Source: Cinclus cinclus
Lineage: Eukaryota; Chordata; Aves; Passeriformes; Cinclidae
Length of the DNA: 64,000 nt
Direction: 5' to 3'
Assembly (NCBI RefSeq): GCF_963662255.1
Contig: NC_085047.1
Coordinates: 92,562,259 to 92,626,258, forward strand
The notes under the pieces were generated by a model. That model was not told the DNA's origin and searched no databases. It worked only from the letters and a program-made list of their open reading frames with translations. The stretch's first letter is position 1; each line of letters starts with the position of its first letter. The position numbers and the translations under genes are program-made. Of this stretch, positions 1-11,226 are shown piece after piece.

Positions 1-1037
1 ATGCAGGTGAAGCTGCTCTGACTCATGAGGACAGTGCTCCAAACCTGCAGGTCCAGACTAAGAGGTTTGTCCTCTGGCCATCCAGATGCTGCTGAGAGTG
101 GAAGCAGTGCTTCCCAGAGGGTTATCCTCCAGGGTAACCTGCCTTTCCCAGGTGGGATGGACACAAACCTTTCAACTGCACTTGCTGATGTGAGAGGAAT
201 AGAAGTGTGGAGAAGAGGCAATGTTCAGGTAGTGAGACAGTCCCAGGTGGGGGTTGGACATGGGGAAAAAAAGATGGGGATTCATCTGTGATGTCATTTT
301 CTTTCTGGACAATTAGATGTATCACTCTCAAGAGAGAGCCTTTTAAATCAAAATCAAAAGGGGTAGATTAACTTCTTAGCAGGCTGCCAATCCCTTGAAA
401 AAAATCTGCTGACAAGACATCACAAATTCTGTAGTTGAGGCAAAGACACTCTTTCTCCTCCTCCCAGCTCCAACATAATGTGCCCAGCATTTTTCCCCAG
501 AATAATCTGGGTTAGAGAACATGAAATTTACCCTGCTGGTGTGTTTGACTATACTAAACAGTTTGTTTGACTGTAGTGCACCTTTGGCTGTACTAAGTTA
601 GTATCATGACCAATAAATTACCAACTCCACTGTTGTGAGGCAGGCACTATGGTTCTTTTAAGTTTTCATTTCTGAACAGAAGCTGTGGGTAACAAGTATT
701 TGTGATAGCTGCTTATGATTTTGGAGTACTGTAGAATTATAGAAATTCTGGGGTTTTTTATCATTTACTTTTGGTGCTGAGTTAGTGTGTCTCATGATCT
801 GACTGCTCTTCCAAAATCACTGAATACATACCATTGTCCTAGGACTTCTGTCCTAGAAGCCATGGATAGTTGACTGCAGTTATTGTTAAGATTTGTATTT
901 GGTATGGTAATCACATCCTCCTTTTGCTTATATTCCTGAGTTTTGTCTGTATTCTCCTGATTTTGATTCTTTTCTTTTGTAGGCAGTATAGGTATTAGTT
1001 AATATTCTTCCTCTATATGAGAAAAAATGTTTCAGAA
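1..1037. other. Unique AT-rich DNA, no gene seen
   Basis: The first part (about 1-350) is somewhat richer in GC and holds two short overlapping frames on opposite strands, neither resembling a known protein. The rest is ordinary AT-rich sequence. I see no exon pair, tRNA or recognisable repeat. Confidence 0.5.
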
Positions 1038-1101
1038 AAGGACAACAGTTGGACTCAATGGTCTGAGAGGTCTTTTTCATCCTTTTCAGTTTTATGATAC
1101 T
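1038..1101 (+). mobile_element. CR1 LINE 3' end fragment
   Basis: The stretch carries the CR1 3'-terminal signature: a 'ttggactcaatggtc' block, then a 'ggtctttttcatcc' block, then a degenerate 'tttatgatac' in place of the attctatgat terminal repeat. Only the last 60 or so bases are recognisable, as is usual for 5'-truncated avian CR1 copies. Mismatches across the block suggest an old insertion. Confidence 0.7.
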
Positions 1102-2204
1102 CACGGATATGAGTTAAGAGGCCAATTAAAATAAAATTATATCTAAGATCTCAGTATTGGTACCAGCTAATGCTGTACTCCAAAGTTCAGTGGTGAATCT
1201 CGTGACTGCAAGCACTTAATTACACTTAATTAATCAACCATCTAAAAGAATTATGTGTGGTGGGGAAGGAATCAGCTGTTTTCTCCATCGCTGAAGCAAC
1301 TAATGAAGCCAACACTGTGCCAACCACAATGAAATCAGAGACTGACACACAGACTGTAATATGGTGTCGTCATACATATCTGCAGCCTCAGTGTTCCTCC
1401 TGTCTGGAGGGAATCATGCAATCTGTATGTTAGAGGGGAAGACCCTGCATTGCTGATAATCCCACAGTGTTCGACATTGTTGTGTAATCTTGGGTAATCT
1501 GTTTTGACATTAACAGCAAACTTTCTTTTTCACTTTGTTAGTGTCTCTGAATGAGAGAAAATCCTGCAACAGTAACATTTTCTTGATTTTAGCAGCAACA
1601 AAGGGAACTTCCAAGTCATTGCAAATTAATATGCTGTGGTGTATCTCTGTTGACTGTCTCTAGAACTGCTTTTATGGCTGTGGTAGTTTTGACTGTTTTA
1701 ATTATCTGATTCCATGAGATGCAGCCACATTCCTTCTGGTCCTTACAGTCTATCCACAGTTACAGAGAGGATCAAACCAGAGGGAGATCACTGCTGTCTT
1801 CCTACATATCTCTTTCACATGTCAGATGCTCAGAGCTTTCCTGCTACACAGTGTGGAGCTGGGCCTGTAGTAGGAACTGATTTGGAGAGCTGTAATTTCA
1901 ACATTTAAGGGATACTTGACAAGCTTTGCTAATGATTTAAATTTGCAATTGTATTTAACATTTTTTTTATCTCTGCACATGCAGTCTGGGCTCTAGAGCA
2001 CAGGTCTGGGATCAAAGCTGCTATCCCAAAGGGAAACTTATTGTCTGGACTTGGAGGCTGCTAGAGGACAGACCTGGAAAGAACTTGTTGATGCTTCCAT
2101 CCAATTGTTACTGTTGTGTTAAAGGATCTTCTTTCCTCAGTGGACTCAGAATCCAAACAGTTTACAGAAGGTACTTTTGACGTGTTTTAGTTTTAAGTAG
2201 TCCT
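1102..2204. other. Unique DNA between two CR1 ends, no gene seen
   Basis: No coding frame longer than 64 codons and no recognisable repeat. The spacing of the two flanking CR1 3' ends, both on the plus strand, does not by itself indicate one element. Confidence 0.45.
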
Positions 2205-2277
2205 ACTAGGAGCAGAGAGTTGGACTTAATGATCCTTATGGGTCCCTTCCAACTTGAGACATTCTATGATTCTGTGA
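2205..2277 (+). mobile_element. CR1 LINE 3' end fragment
   Basis: The sequence has the bird CR1 3' end: 'gagttggacttaatgatcc', then 'gggtcccttccaacttgag', then 'attctatgattctgtga'. It is better preserved than the copy at about 1.05 kb, with two units of the terminal attctatga-type repeat. Its body is truncated upstream. Confidence 0.85.
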
Positions 2278-5200
2278 GCTTGACTCTCAGAGCAGCAAAT
2301 GATGCTTCTTCCCACTGATCTCACTAAAAGAGATCATCTGCCCATCTGCCATTGAATTGCTTTCATGGTTGCACATCACATTCATCAAAAAACTTCTTCC
2401 ATGGGCAGTGTACATGTATATGTTCCATTGCCAACATCAGCCTGAAGGGTGTGTTTCTCTTCTTCCCTTCTTGTCTTTACACAAGACAACACAAAGCCAT
2501 GGTTACCCTTGGCTGGCCTTTGGCCTTTAAGCATTTTTGAACAGTTTTAAACAAGAAAGACTCTCTTTTTTATTTCCTAGTTTGTTAACTACGTAAAAAA
2601 AATTATTATTCCTTTAACGTAGCCCTACTCTTTCTTTGCAAATGCAGAGACTACAGTTCCCTCCTTTCCACTTCCATGTTAATTCATTCTTCTTTCCATA
2701 CCTGTCCTTTCTGGCTTCCTTATTCATTTCTATGCCCTCTGTTATTTTGATATTACGTTCTCTCCCCTTTTCAACATCTTTTAAAAATGAAAGAAATGAG
2801 AGAGACATTATAGCATTCATTTCTTTGGGTTGATGTGTTTCTCAGTAAGTGATTACTACCCTTAAGGGTTTGCTACAACACAGACATAAAGCACAAACAC
2901 ACCCACTGCTGCCAGCCTCCTCCATTGATACTCCACACAACATATTCCTATGGCATCCAAAAATCACCCTCAAACTGTATCTCTATGAGTTAAAAAAAAG
3001 GAGTATTAGAAAAGAAATCTCAGTGCAATAGGGGGATAAGCAGCATTTCTACTGTGCTCCTCATGCCTCTGTCCAATAAATGCTTCTGCCTGTCTCTTTG
3101 TAGTCTTCTACCTACAAACTTAATATTGTAGGCTTCCTACTGAAGATGTTTTGCATGAGGGAATTATGAATCTTCTGCTTTTACTATGCCATAATAATGA
3201 TAATAATTATAATAACAACAACAGCAACAATAATAACAGCAGTATTACTGCACTTATTTTCTTTGTTCTGTAGAATACATTCCAGCTGAAAAGTATTGCT
3301 TAGACCTACTAGAGAGATTTAATTTGTAAAGTGTTTTCTTAGGGTCTTTTTGAAGAATTCTCAAACCAGATTTGCACAGCTGGATTTCAGAATTAATGCA
3401 GAAAACCATTGTTTTTGTGCAGCGTCTCACTCTGACTTCTCATGTCTGGCCTTACCAGAATTTTTTCTTTGCATTCTAAATGACTCAATAACAACTGTAT
3501 CAGCAGTGTCTCTGCAGCTGAGGTCATATAGAAATTCAAAACTGTTTACTCTCTTTCAGGTGAGTAAGACCCAACTCTGCTCCCCAAAGCAAGGGTTCAA
3601 AACCAGCACAAGTATAGCTATATTTTACTAAATTAAGGAGCAACAGGACCATTTTGGTATCACCAAATTGTACCCCTTGCTAGCAGACAAGTAGACTTGA
3701 CTGGATTTACTTTGTGAAATACTTACTCTGCCCAGTGAAATGCAAGGAATATTTCAAGCAGAAAGAGCTTGAAAACAGAAATAAGATTAATAATTTTAGT
3801 ATTTCAGTTGGGGTGAATTGGGCTTGGAGGTGACCATATTCCACATTTACTGAATGAATTCCCCATTTAACTCTGGTGACCATTCACCTTGGACAATACA
3901 GCTGAATATCTAAAATGAGCTGTGATATTACAGTGGGTGAGAGGCGATGATGGGAAGGAGGTTCCTGTCATTATGCCAGGGCTCCAGAGTTGCTAGGTTG
4001 CTGTACTGGAACTGACAATCATAAAATGACCTTTTTTTTGTATGTGTTTGGGTGCTACTGCTGCTTGCTAAGTTATCTAAGTTATTGCCTTTATTTAGGA
4101 CTAGCTAGAGCTAGTGGAAACTCCTGGCAGCCCAATTCTTCCCCCAAACCATAGGAGGATAAACACTGCTGGTAGGCAACATAAAGGAATTCTCCCTGCT
4201 CAAAATGCCTGGAGAACCAGTGAGTAGATCTCTGATGTCAGGCCTGTCAGGGGAGAATGAAACAGCAAGATTGCCCTTGTTTCTCCTCCTCCATTTTACA
4301 CCAGCCACAACACTGTTAGGCACCACATGCCCATGTATATTTACTGCTATTTTCTTGGCTGGGAAGATTAGTTTGTAAATATTTTATCTGCACAAATTTA
4401 CCTGACACCAGGGGAGGATTGCTTTCAGAATGTAAATTATAACTTTCCTTTGTGCAATGATGCTTTAAGACACAAGTCAAAAGACCAAAAATCACTTGTG
4501 CAAAAGATGTTGCTTCTGCTAGTACCCTTATAAGCAAGTGTGTGGTATTCAGTCTGTTCAGAAAACACAAACTGCTCTGAAATCCAACACAGATTGGAAT
4601 AAATAACACAAGTCCATGCAGTTGCACTAGATCACAAATCATGCTTAAGGACTGAGCTAAACTCTGCCTTCAAATGGACATTAGCAAACTATCCCCAAGG
4701 TGACTCTATCCATCACCTGTGCCACAAACACTGATGTGAAAGAGTAACATCTCTCCCCAAGATGCTGACGAATGAAGGAGGTGGTTTCTCTGCAGCTAAG
4801 AGCCAATTTTTTAATAAGTCTGGATTGGGAATTGATTTTAACAGATTTCTTCAGATGTGATAGAAAAAAGACAATTGACAAATCTTGATACGAGCAGCTG
4901 ACTTGCATCTGTATAGGTTGAAATAAAGAAATAGTTAAAATTAATGGAAAATTTCTTCATGCTTGTTATTTTAACTTTGGTCTTTGGAAACCAAGACAGA
5001 AAAATATGTCTTGTTGGCAACAGGTTTCAGTAGTCAAGAGTTGCTGAAATTCCATACTCACTAAAACTTCCCAGCTTGTCAATAACAGTTTTTTAGGAGA
5101 TGCTTGCTAAAAATCAAGGTAGTGTTCTCTCCACAGTTCTCACCTCATCTATCAAACAAGTTGTTTCATCATAGAAGGCTATCATCCAATATGGTTTGTC

Positions 5201-6689
5201 TTAGTCACCTTCTTGACCTTAATTTGTTTGGACATACCGTCCATAAGGGCTCAATGCACAGCTTTTCTTGGGAAGTGTGACCTTTACTGGTGTGTAGTTT
5301 CCCAGATCTTTCTTTGGTAGATGATCATAAATTAGACTTGTCCTACTTGTCTGGCACTGTGACTTGCATGATCTTTCAAAGAGAGTAGAAAGCAGTTTTG
5401 CATTGAGGTCAACCAACATTTTCAGCTCCTTCATCTTATGGGGGAGCTCCTGCATATTATGAGGTCCCATAGCCTTAAATAATAAATACTGGGTTTGCAC
5501 AGACAGTCCCTAACTTAGCTCTTCTCCAGTTCTGGTAAGAATTGCATATCTACATTTTCTGTTCTTCTAAACCTCCTGATAAATTGCTAGTTGTTAAAAT
5601 GAACATTTCCTGTAATTGATTTTTTTATATAAAAATGTAGCTTTTAAATTTAACTTTCTTTTCTTTTTCTTATTGTGATTATAGTTCCCTTGTTACAGAC
5701 AGAAGACTTTCATGCTGCTTGACATAATGAAGCTGCAAATAAAAGTAGTTCTGTGGTTCTTTGTTTTTTTCACATAGAAGTCATTAAAATAGTTTTTGTG
5801 GACAAGTGAATCCAGGTTCTGCACCCAGAGCTTGTGTTATCTGAGTAAGAACTGCTAGACAACCACGGAGGAAACATTAAATAACTGCGTTAAGGTGACA
5901 GAAAAGGCAAGTCGCCTTTATCTTCTGAAGCGCTGTTTCTCACTCCACGCTGAAATTCAATAGTAAAAACAAAGCAGAGCACTCTGCCCTTGGGTGTGTG
6001 TGAAGTTTGGATGTGTCGGGCTGGTGAGGAGGGTTCAGTGCCATGGGCAGCAAGGCAGGTGCTGGCACAGGCAGTGCTGGTAGCTGCAGAGATAATGCTG
6101 CCTGCTGGGAAGGCAGGACAGGGGGGCTGTCGCACCTCCCAAGAAGACTAAAGACGTTTTGCAGACTTTAGGAGATCACACTGAGGCAAAATACAACCCA
6201 GCAAAAGAAGGAGGTGAGAGGAAAGCACAGGCATGATATGGCCACACGTAGCCTGTGTTGTTTGCAAGTGAGGATGAGGCAAGCAGAGGACTTCAGCTGG
6301 CAGACTTGTTCCCAGGGAAAATTTCCCACGATTTCACTGCAAGTTCTGCCAATATGGAAACGAGGACTGGTCCCATGTACGGTTCCACAGCCACCTCACC
6401 GCACCAATGCAGAACCACACATTACATTCAAGAAGGGTATGCAAGCTCTACGCTAAACCCACAACAAAGCTGATTTTGAAGCGGTTTTAATGATAGACAA
6501 TCTGCATACCAATTGACTCATTTGCGTATACAATAGCCTGGAACAATACCAGAGAAATATGTAAAAAGTCTGCAATGCTGTATGACAATAGCTTCCAAGT
6601 ATGCTGACCTTCGGCAAACGAAACAAATGAAAAGTACAGTACTCTTTTGATGAGGCATTAATGAAGGATTAAGAGCGGATACAGCTGCA
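2278..6689. other. Intergenic or intronic DNA, no gene seen
   Basis: Mostly unique AT-rich sequence with frames below 110 codons, none recognised. It includes one ATA/ACA microsatellite. From about 5.9 kb towards the islet at 6.7 kb the GC and CpG content rise slightly. A CAG followed by GTGAGT near 3.56 kb looks like a splice donor, but there is no convincing exon upstream of it. Confidence 0.5.
3191..3243. repeat. Imperfect trinucleotide microsatellite (ATA/ACA)
   Basis: About 17 triplets alternate between ataata, aataac and aacaacagc variants. The mixture of triplets indicates an old, interrupted array. Confidence 0.8.
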
Positions 6690-6731
6690 TCACACGAGTC
6701 CTGTTTTCACTCCACGCCTTCTCCGTAATTA

Positions 6732-6752
6732 CAGCAGCAGCAGCAGCAGCAG
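6732..6752 (+). repeat. (CAG)7 microsatellite
   Basis: Seven uninterrupted CAG triplets at the start of the CpG-rich islet. On the minus strand it reads as a leucine run in a short open frame, which is probably not coding. Confidence 0.9.
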
Positions 6753-6852
6753 TGTGAGAGGCAGGCAGCGAGCACAAGCTGTAACACACCCGGAGCAAGC
6801 TTTACAACACCCAGAGCTGCCCGCACCGCCGGCTCCCGGCCGGCGCTCCCAG

Positions 6853-6874
6853 CGCATCCCTGCCCAGGGATGCG
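6853..6874. repeat. Perfect inverted repeat, 10-bp arms and 2-base loop
   Basis: CGCATCCCTG at 6853-6862 is followed by CC and then its exact reverse complement at 6865-6874. The left arm plus the two loop bases recurs as a direct repeat at 6911-6922 (CGCATCCCTGCC). Confidence 0.9.
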
Positions 6875-6955
6875 GGGATGGCGAGGAGCCCTGCAGAAAG
6901 GATCCTGAAACGCATCCCTGCCAACCGCGCCACCCCACCGCAGGAGGTTAAACAC

Positions 6956-7294
6956 AAGGCAAGAACGTGAAGCCTAGAGAAAATCATTATTAAAAAGTGA
7001 ACATAAAGAACATGAAAACTTGTGCAACTGCTCTGTCACCAGGGATCTGACACTGCGTGTAAGAGCAGGGCTGATGGAAGAGTTTGTGGGCTGGAGCTGG
7101 ACCACAGCATTTCTCTGTGCAAGACGTTCTTCTAGTGTGCAACTGCCCCCATTCATTTAAAGAGATTTGAGCTGCTTGAAGTGGTGCTCAAACCCTCAGT
7201 GACTGCTTAGAGTTTTGCTCTTACCCTGCTGTCTTTCCTAGTTATCTGCCTCCAGAGTAGGGAGGCATACCATATATGTGTGGAACATAAAGTG

Positions 7295-7350
<56 letters not shown>

Positions 7351-8540
7351 CTTATATATATATATATATTTTCCTCTTTTAGGTAATTACACCAAATATT
7401 GTGAATAATAATTGACTCAGCTGAATAAAACTGAAGTTGCCAACATGCCAGGAGACTTCCTGTTTTAATGAACTGAGTTTGAGGGGTTCAGTTCAGACAC
7501 AAACTGGATCTGCTTCCTGACTCTTCCTGTGACACGTACCCAGGGTAACTCCCATGGAGCAACTTTTCCAAACAAAACGTTGCTCTTTCTCTTTTTCTAT
7601 TTTTTTTTCCTCTGCAGAGGCATATGCCATGTGCTTTGGTTGAGTCCCAAGTATGCCTTTAGAATATGCCTTCCAGATGAATGATTACTTCTACTTTTCA
7701 ATTCAGTTAGTATTTGGTCCTTCTGATCCCATGCCTCAATGTCATTGTTTTTCAAAGACTATCAGGGGTCCAACTGGGAGCATTATTCTCACTGGCACTT
7801 CTATTCCCCCAGTACCAAGTGTAGATAGTGTTTGCTCCAGCTACAAGTGCAAACTTTGGTAGCTTTGTGGTTCTTCTATATTAGTGGTGAAGCAAGTGTT
7901 TTGCTGTTCCCTCCACAGAGTCCTGACAAAGATCACGGGGGTGGCATGTTTTAATTTTTTATTTTCAGTACAGGTCATTTTAGTCATCTGCCTTGGAGTT
8001 TATCCACGTTGCCAGCAATGCTGGCACAAGTGCGAGTGAATGCAGCAAACAGGCAAGAACAAAAAGATACGCTTGTTAAAGATGTATTTCTTAAAGTTAA
8101 TTTTTAGGTGGAAGAAAACTTTAATAGCACCACCAGGAGCCATTGGAGCCACAACCACAACAATATGCTTTGAACAGGTCTTAAATACTAGTGCTTGAGA
8201 CAGCAGTGTCTTACTAGACCTGTGTAGGAAATGATTTCCTGTAGGGTACAGACTTGCGCATAGTGAGCAGTTTAACCTTTCCACTGCTATTATTTAACAA
8301 CCTCCCGGTGATTTTTTTCCTGTGGAGGTTGTTAACACACATCTTATCTATGTCATTGACTACTAATTAGTGTAAATCATAAACCACTAGAATTTGCTGA
8401 TAATGGTCAGGAGAATGAAGTACTTCATATGGCTATATAAAACTATACAGACAGATACACTTTGCAACCTTTTCTGTACTCAGTAAACAGTTTTTTAACT
8501 GTCCAGTTATTATATTCACAGCCAATATTAATGTGATTGT
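6956..8540. other. Unique DNA with one microsatellite, no gene seen
   Basis: Downstream of the CpG islet the sequence returns to AT-rich composition. Apart from the TA/TG/TA microsatellite I recognise nothing. A 'ctatataaaa' TATA-like string near 8433 has no supporting context. Confidence 0.45.
7295..7369. repeat. Compound microsatellite (TA)12(TG)14...(TA)8
   Basis: A run of 12 TA units (7295-7318) passes directly into 14 TG units (7319-7346), then a short 'tatact' break, then a second TA run of about eight units. All three runs are uninterrupted. Confidence 0.95.
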
Positions 8541-8915
8541 AGAATAATAGTATCACAGAATATCCTGAATTGTTAGGGACCCACAAAGAGTGTTGAAGTC
8601 CAGCTCCTGACCCTGCACAGGACACCCCAAGAGTCACACCATGCAACTGAGAACATTGTCCAAGCACTTCTTGAACTCTGTCAAACTTGGCGCTGTGACC
8701 AAATCCCTGAGGAGCCCATTCCCATGCACAACCACCCTCTGGGTGAAGAATCTTTTCCTGATATCCTACCTAAAGCTCCCCTGACTCAGCTTCACGCCAT
8801 TCCCTCGGGTCCTCTCACTGGTCACCGGAGTGAAGAGACCAGTTCTTGCCCCTCTGCTTCTCCTCATGAGGAAGCTGTAGACTGTGGTGAGGTCTCCCCT
8901 CAGTCTCCTTTACAT
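8541..8915 (-). mobile_element. CR1 LINE fragment, minus strand
   Basis: Read on the plus strand, this is the reverse of a CR1 3' region: 'tatcacagaatatcctgaat' near the 3' tip, then 'gaccctgcacaggacacccc', 'gaacattgtccaagcacttc', 'ttcccatgcacaaccaccct', and 'gtggtgaggtctcccctcag' at the far side. About 375 bases survive and are well conserved. The open frame at 8724-8927 is read through this element and is not a gene. The fragment at 57.3-57.5 kb belongs to a similar subfamily. Confidence 0.9.
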
Positions 8916-10986
8916 CAACTGCCTTGAAAGACAGTATATGAGCATAAAATTTTAATCAGATTAAATTTGGGGCAGTCTGTCAAGCACTCTGGAGGACAGA
9001 TTTGTAACTCAGAATGATTTTGGTACACTGAAGAGATGACCAGATATTAAAAAAAAAAAAAAAAAGAAGAAGAAAAAAATGAATTCACAGTGCATATTGC
9101 TGCAAGTAAGAAGAAGAAATCAATGCACAAGAGTGGATAATTTTTTTTCCTAGTGTCAGCACCATAGACTCCCAGGATTAGTAGCCTAATCTGAACATAA
9201 ATGTAAGACATGGGAAGACTCTGGGAAAGCTTTCAGTGGAATCCTAAGACTGGCTTTGCACATTGAACTTCAAGAAAGATGTAAGCAAGAAAGACTGCCA
9301 TGACTGTGGTCTTGTAGTACCTGAGAGGACAGATGATTATTCTGGCTTGGCCTGTGGAAGTTGTCAAGAAGTTTAATTTGCCATAAAAATTATAACCTAA
9401 TTGCAAATCCAAAATTCCTAAAATAATTTAGCCATGTTGATTTTCTAAGACCAGTCTGTCAAAACGTGGTCTGATGGTGATGACGGCTGAGTTGAACTCT
9501 AGAGTGGTGTAGGTCACTTGGTCTCAAAGTCCTGCTGCTTTCACTTCATTTGTATATGCTATGGATATGCCTGAGCAATTTCCACCTGAAAGTCCAATCT
9601 TGATCTGATAGCAGCTCATGGGAAATAGACTAAATAACTTTTTGAAGAATCTGCCACCTGACACTGATATTTCAGAAACATCATTTTTTCAGCTCTCAAT
9701 TACTGCAATAAGTCAGATGTCCATGGTCCCATGGTCAGTGCTTATCCTGAGAAATGCTAGGGTGGTCACAGTCAACATAAGTTCACCCAGAACCATTGAG
9801 AGAAATGTGAAACTGAAAACAGTTCTCAGCTGAGCAGGTAGCAAAGGGTGAACAAAATTTCTAATTTCATTGGATCCTGTAGATATAGATGTCTCATCTT
9901 TGCATCCACCTTTGTTAATAATAACAGCAATAAAAGATCCTCCCAGCCTACTAATCTAGAGCATCTACAAGTTTGTGGCAGATGAGCTTTCTGGCAGTGT
10001 CAGCTCTCCATTACTTATTGTTATTACTCTTGAGATATGTGCCAGGTGTGAGGTTACACTGGGTTCTCCTACTTTTTCAGTTGGGGTTTTTTGTCTTCAA
10101 TTTGTTTTTCCTGCTTTTCAATTCTAACACTGTATCTGTACAAACCCATAGTTCTGCACAAGAAAAAAAAGGAATGCAAAATAAGAGTGAGGGAAAACTA
10201 GCTAATCTGTCTCCTTGAACAATTATCCTCATTCCTGTAGATGTGGTAGAAGTGGACTAGAGCCAGGTTCAATTTCTTTTTGCATGCCACCAAAATGTGC
10301 TAAATTCACTTGTGTATCTGCCAACGTTTACATTTACGCTTTTCTTTTTTTATTTTCTTTTTTCCCTCTGTCTTTATCTCCAAGGGAACTTTGTCCTATA
10401 AAACCTTTTAACATACTAAGAGTTCTTTGGTAAGAGAGGCATAAGGTGCTATCAGAATGACATTGGATAACCCACCCCAAGAGAGTGTCTAGGAAAGATG
10501 ATCACTGCAGACAGTAGCGTTATAATTTCTGATTATGTCTCAGTTGTAGGAGCAGTTTAAAAATACCTTATTGTGAAACCCACGGGCATATTAGTGGGTA
10601 GATTAACTATAAAGACCATGCAAATTGTAATCTTCTAGTAGTCAAAAAAAGCAAAAGGAAAAATTTTAACCAATTTGAACTTTCTTGGTAGGAAACTTAG
10701 AATTAGCTGTATCAGTTATGAAGACTGGTCCAAAATTTCCTTGGTCTATCTTAGTAAACAGTCAGTACCTGATGGTTTAAAAGATCATGGAAAAATCTTA
10801 AAGCACAGTGTTGCCTCTATGATGGTGAATAAATCATAACCATCATTTTACATGCCTAAGAGCTGGAATAAAAAAATTAGGAAGAAAAGATAAAGTAATT
10901 ATCTGAAGACTGTGCTGTTTTTTTCTTAACAGATACATCCACCTAAACGACTTTTCCTAAATGAGTATCACCTCTGATCAAACATC
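8916..10986. other. Unique DNA, no gene seen
   Basis: AT-rich sequence with an A-rich tract at 9049-9080 and no recognised coding segment. A strong polypyrimidine-AG (ttttttcttaacag) ends at 10932, just before the integrase-like frame. Confidence 0.45.
9049..9080. repeat. A-rich tract grading into GAA repeats
   Basis: A run of about 16 A residues is followed by agaagaag and a further A run. It could be the decayed tail of a retroposed sequence, but no body is recognisable upstream. Confidence 0.7.
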
Positions 10987-11226
10987 ATGCTTAAAAAAGA
11001 CTGGGGTGATCTTCTTCCTTATTTTGAACACTCTCTGAAGCACATAAATTGCCATACTGGCTCAGCCCCAGACTTTATTTACCACAGAGCTTTGTGCTGT
11101 AAAGGAATCATGCAAATGCAGCAGGTGATGGAGTCTCACCTGGTGAATTTAGACAGAATGGATCATACCCAAACTGTTATTAAGAAATTTTTGTTTATCC
11201 TGTTCTTTAAAGACCTTCAGCAATAA
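10987..11226 (+). pseudogene. Possible fossil of a retroelement integrase C-terminal part
   Basis: A 79-codon frame has features reminiscent of the end of the integrase core in Ty3/gypsy-like or retroviral pol proteins: an Asp-Trp pair at residues 5-6, Leu-Leu-Pro-Tyr at 9-12, and Thr-Gly-Ser-Ala-Pro at 24-28, followed by an Ile-Tyr-x-Arg segment at 31-34. The spacing between these blocks suits that family. The frame is short, and an in-frame stop (10975-10977) lies just upstream. No reverse transcriptase, RNase H, LTR or primer site is seen nearby. This suggests a degraded fragment, or an exon of a domesticated integrase gene preceded by the splice-acceptor-like sequence ending at 10932. A chance resemblance is possible, because only about 30 residues carry the signal. 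Confidence 0.3.

Larger units (their letters stand above)
6690..6955. promoter_or_regulatory. Short CpG-rich islet, possible promoter or first exon
   Basis: About 18 CpG dinucleotides occur in roughly 260 bases, in a window where CpG is otherwise rare. The GC-rich core lies at 6810-6880 and includes a GGCCGG stretch. A (CAG)7 run and a perfect 22-base palindrome lie inside. Unmethylated CpG islets of this kind often mark promoters or alternative first exons, but no TATA box, start codon context or downstream exon identifies a gene or its direction. It could also be a distal regulatory element or the CpG-rich remnant of a repeat. Confidence 0.4.

Noticed and set aside
6707..6987. Overlapping frames in the CpG islet, including a poly-leucine frame from (CAG)7
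   Set aside because: Four frames on both strands are open over the same bases because of high GC. None is recognised.
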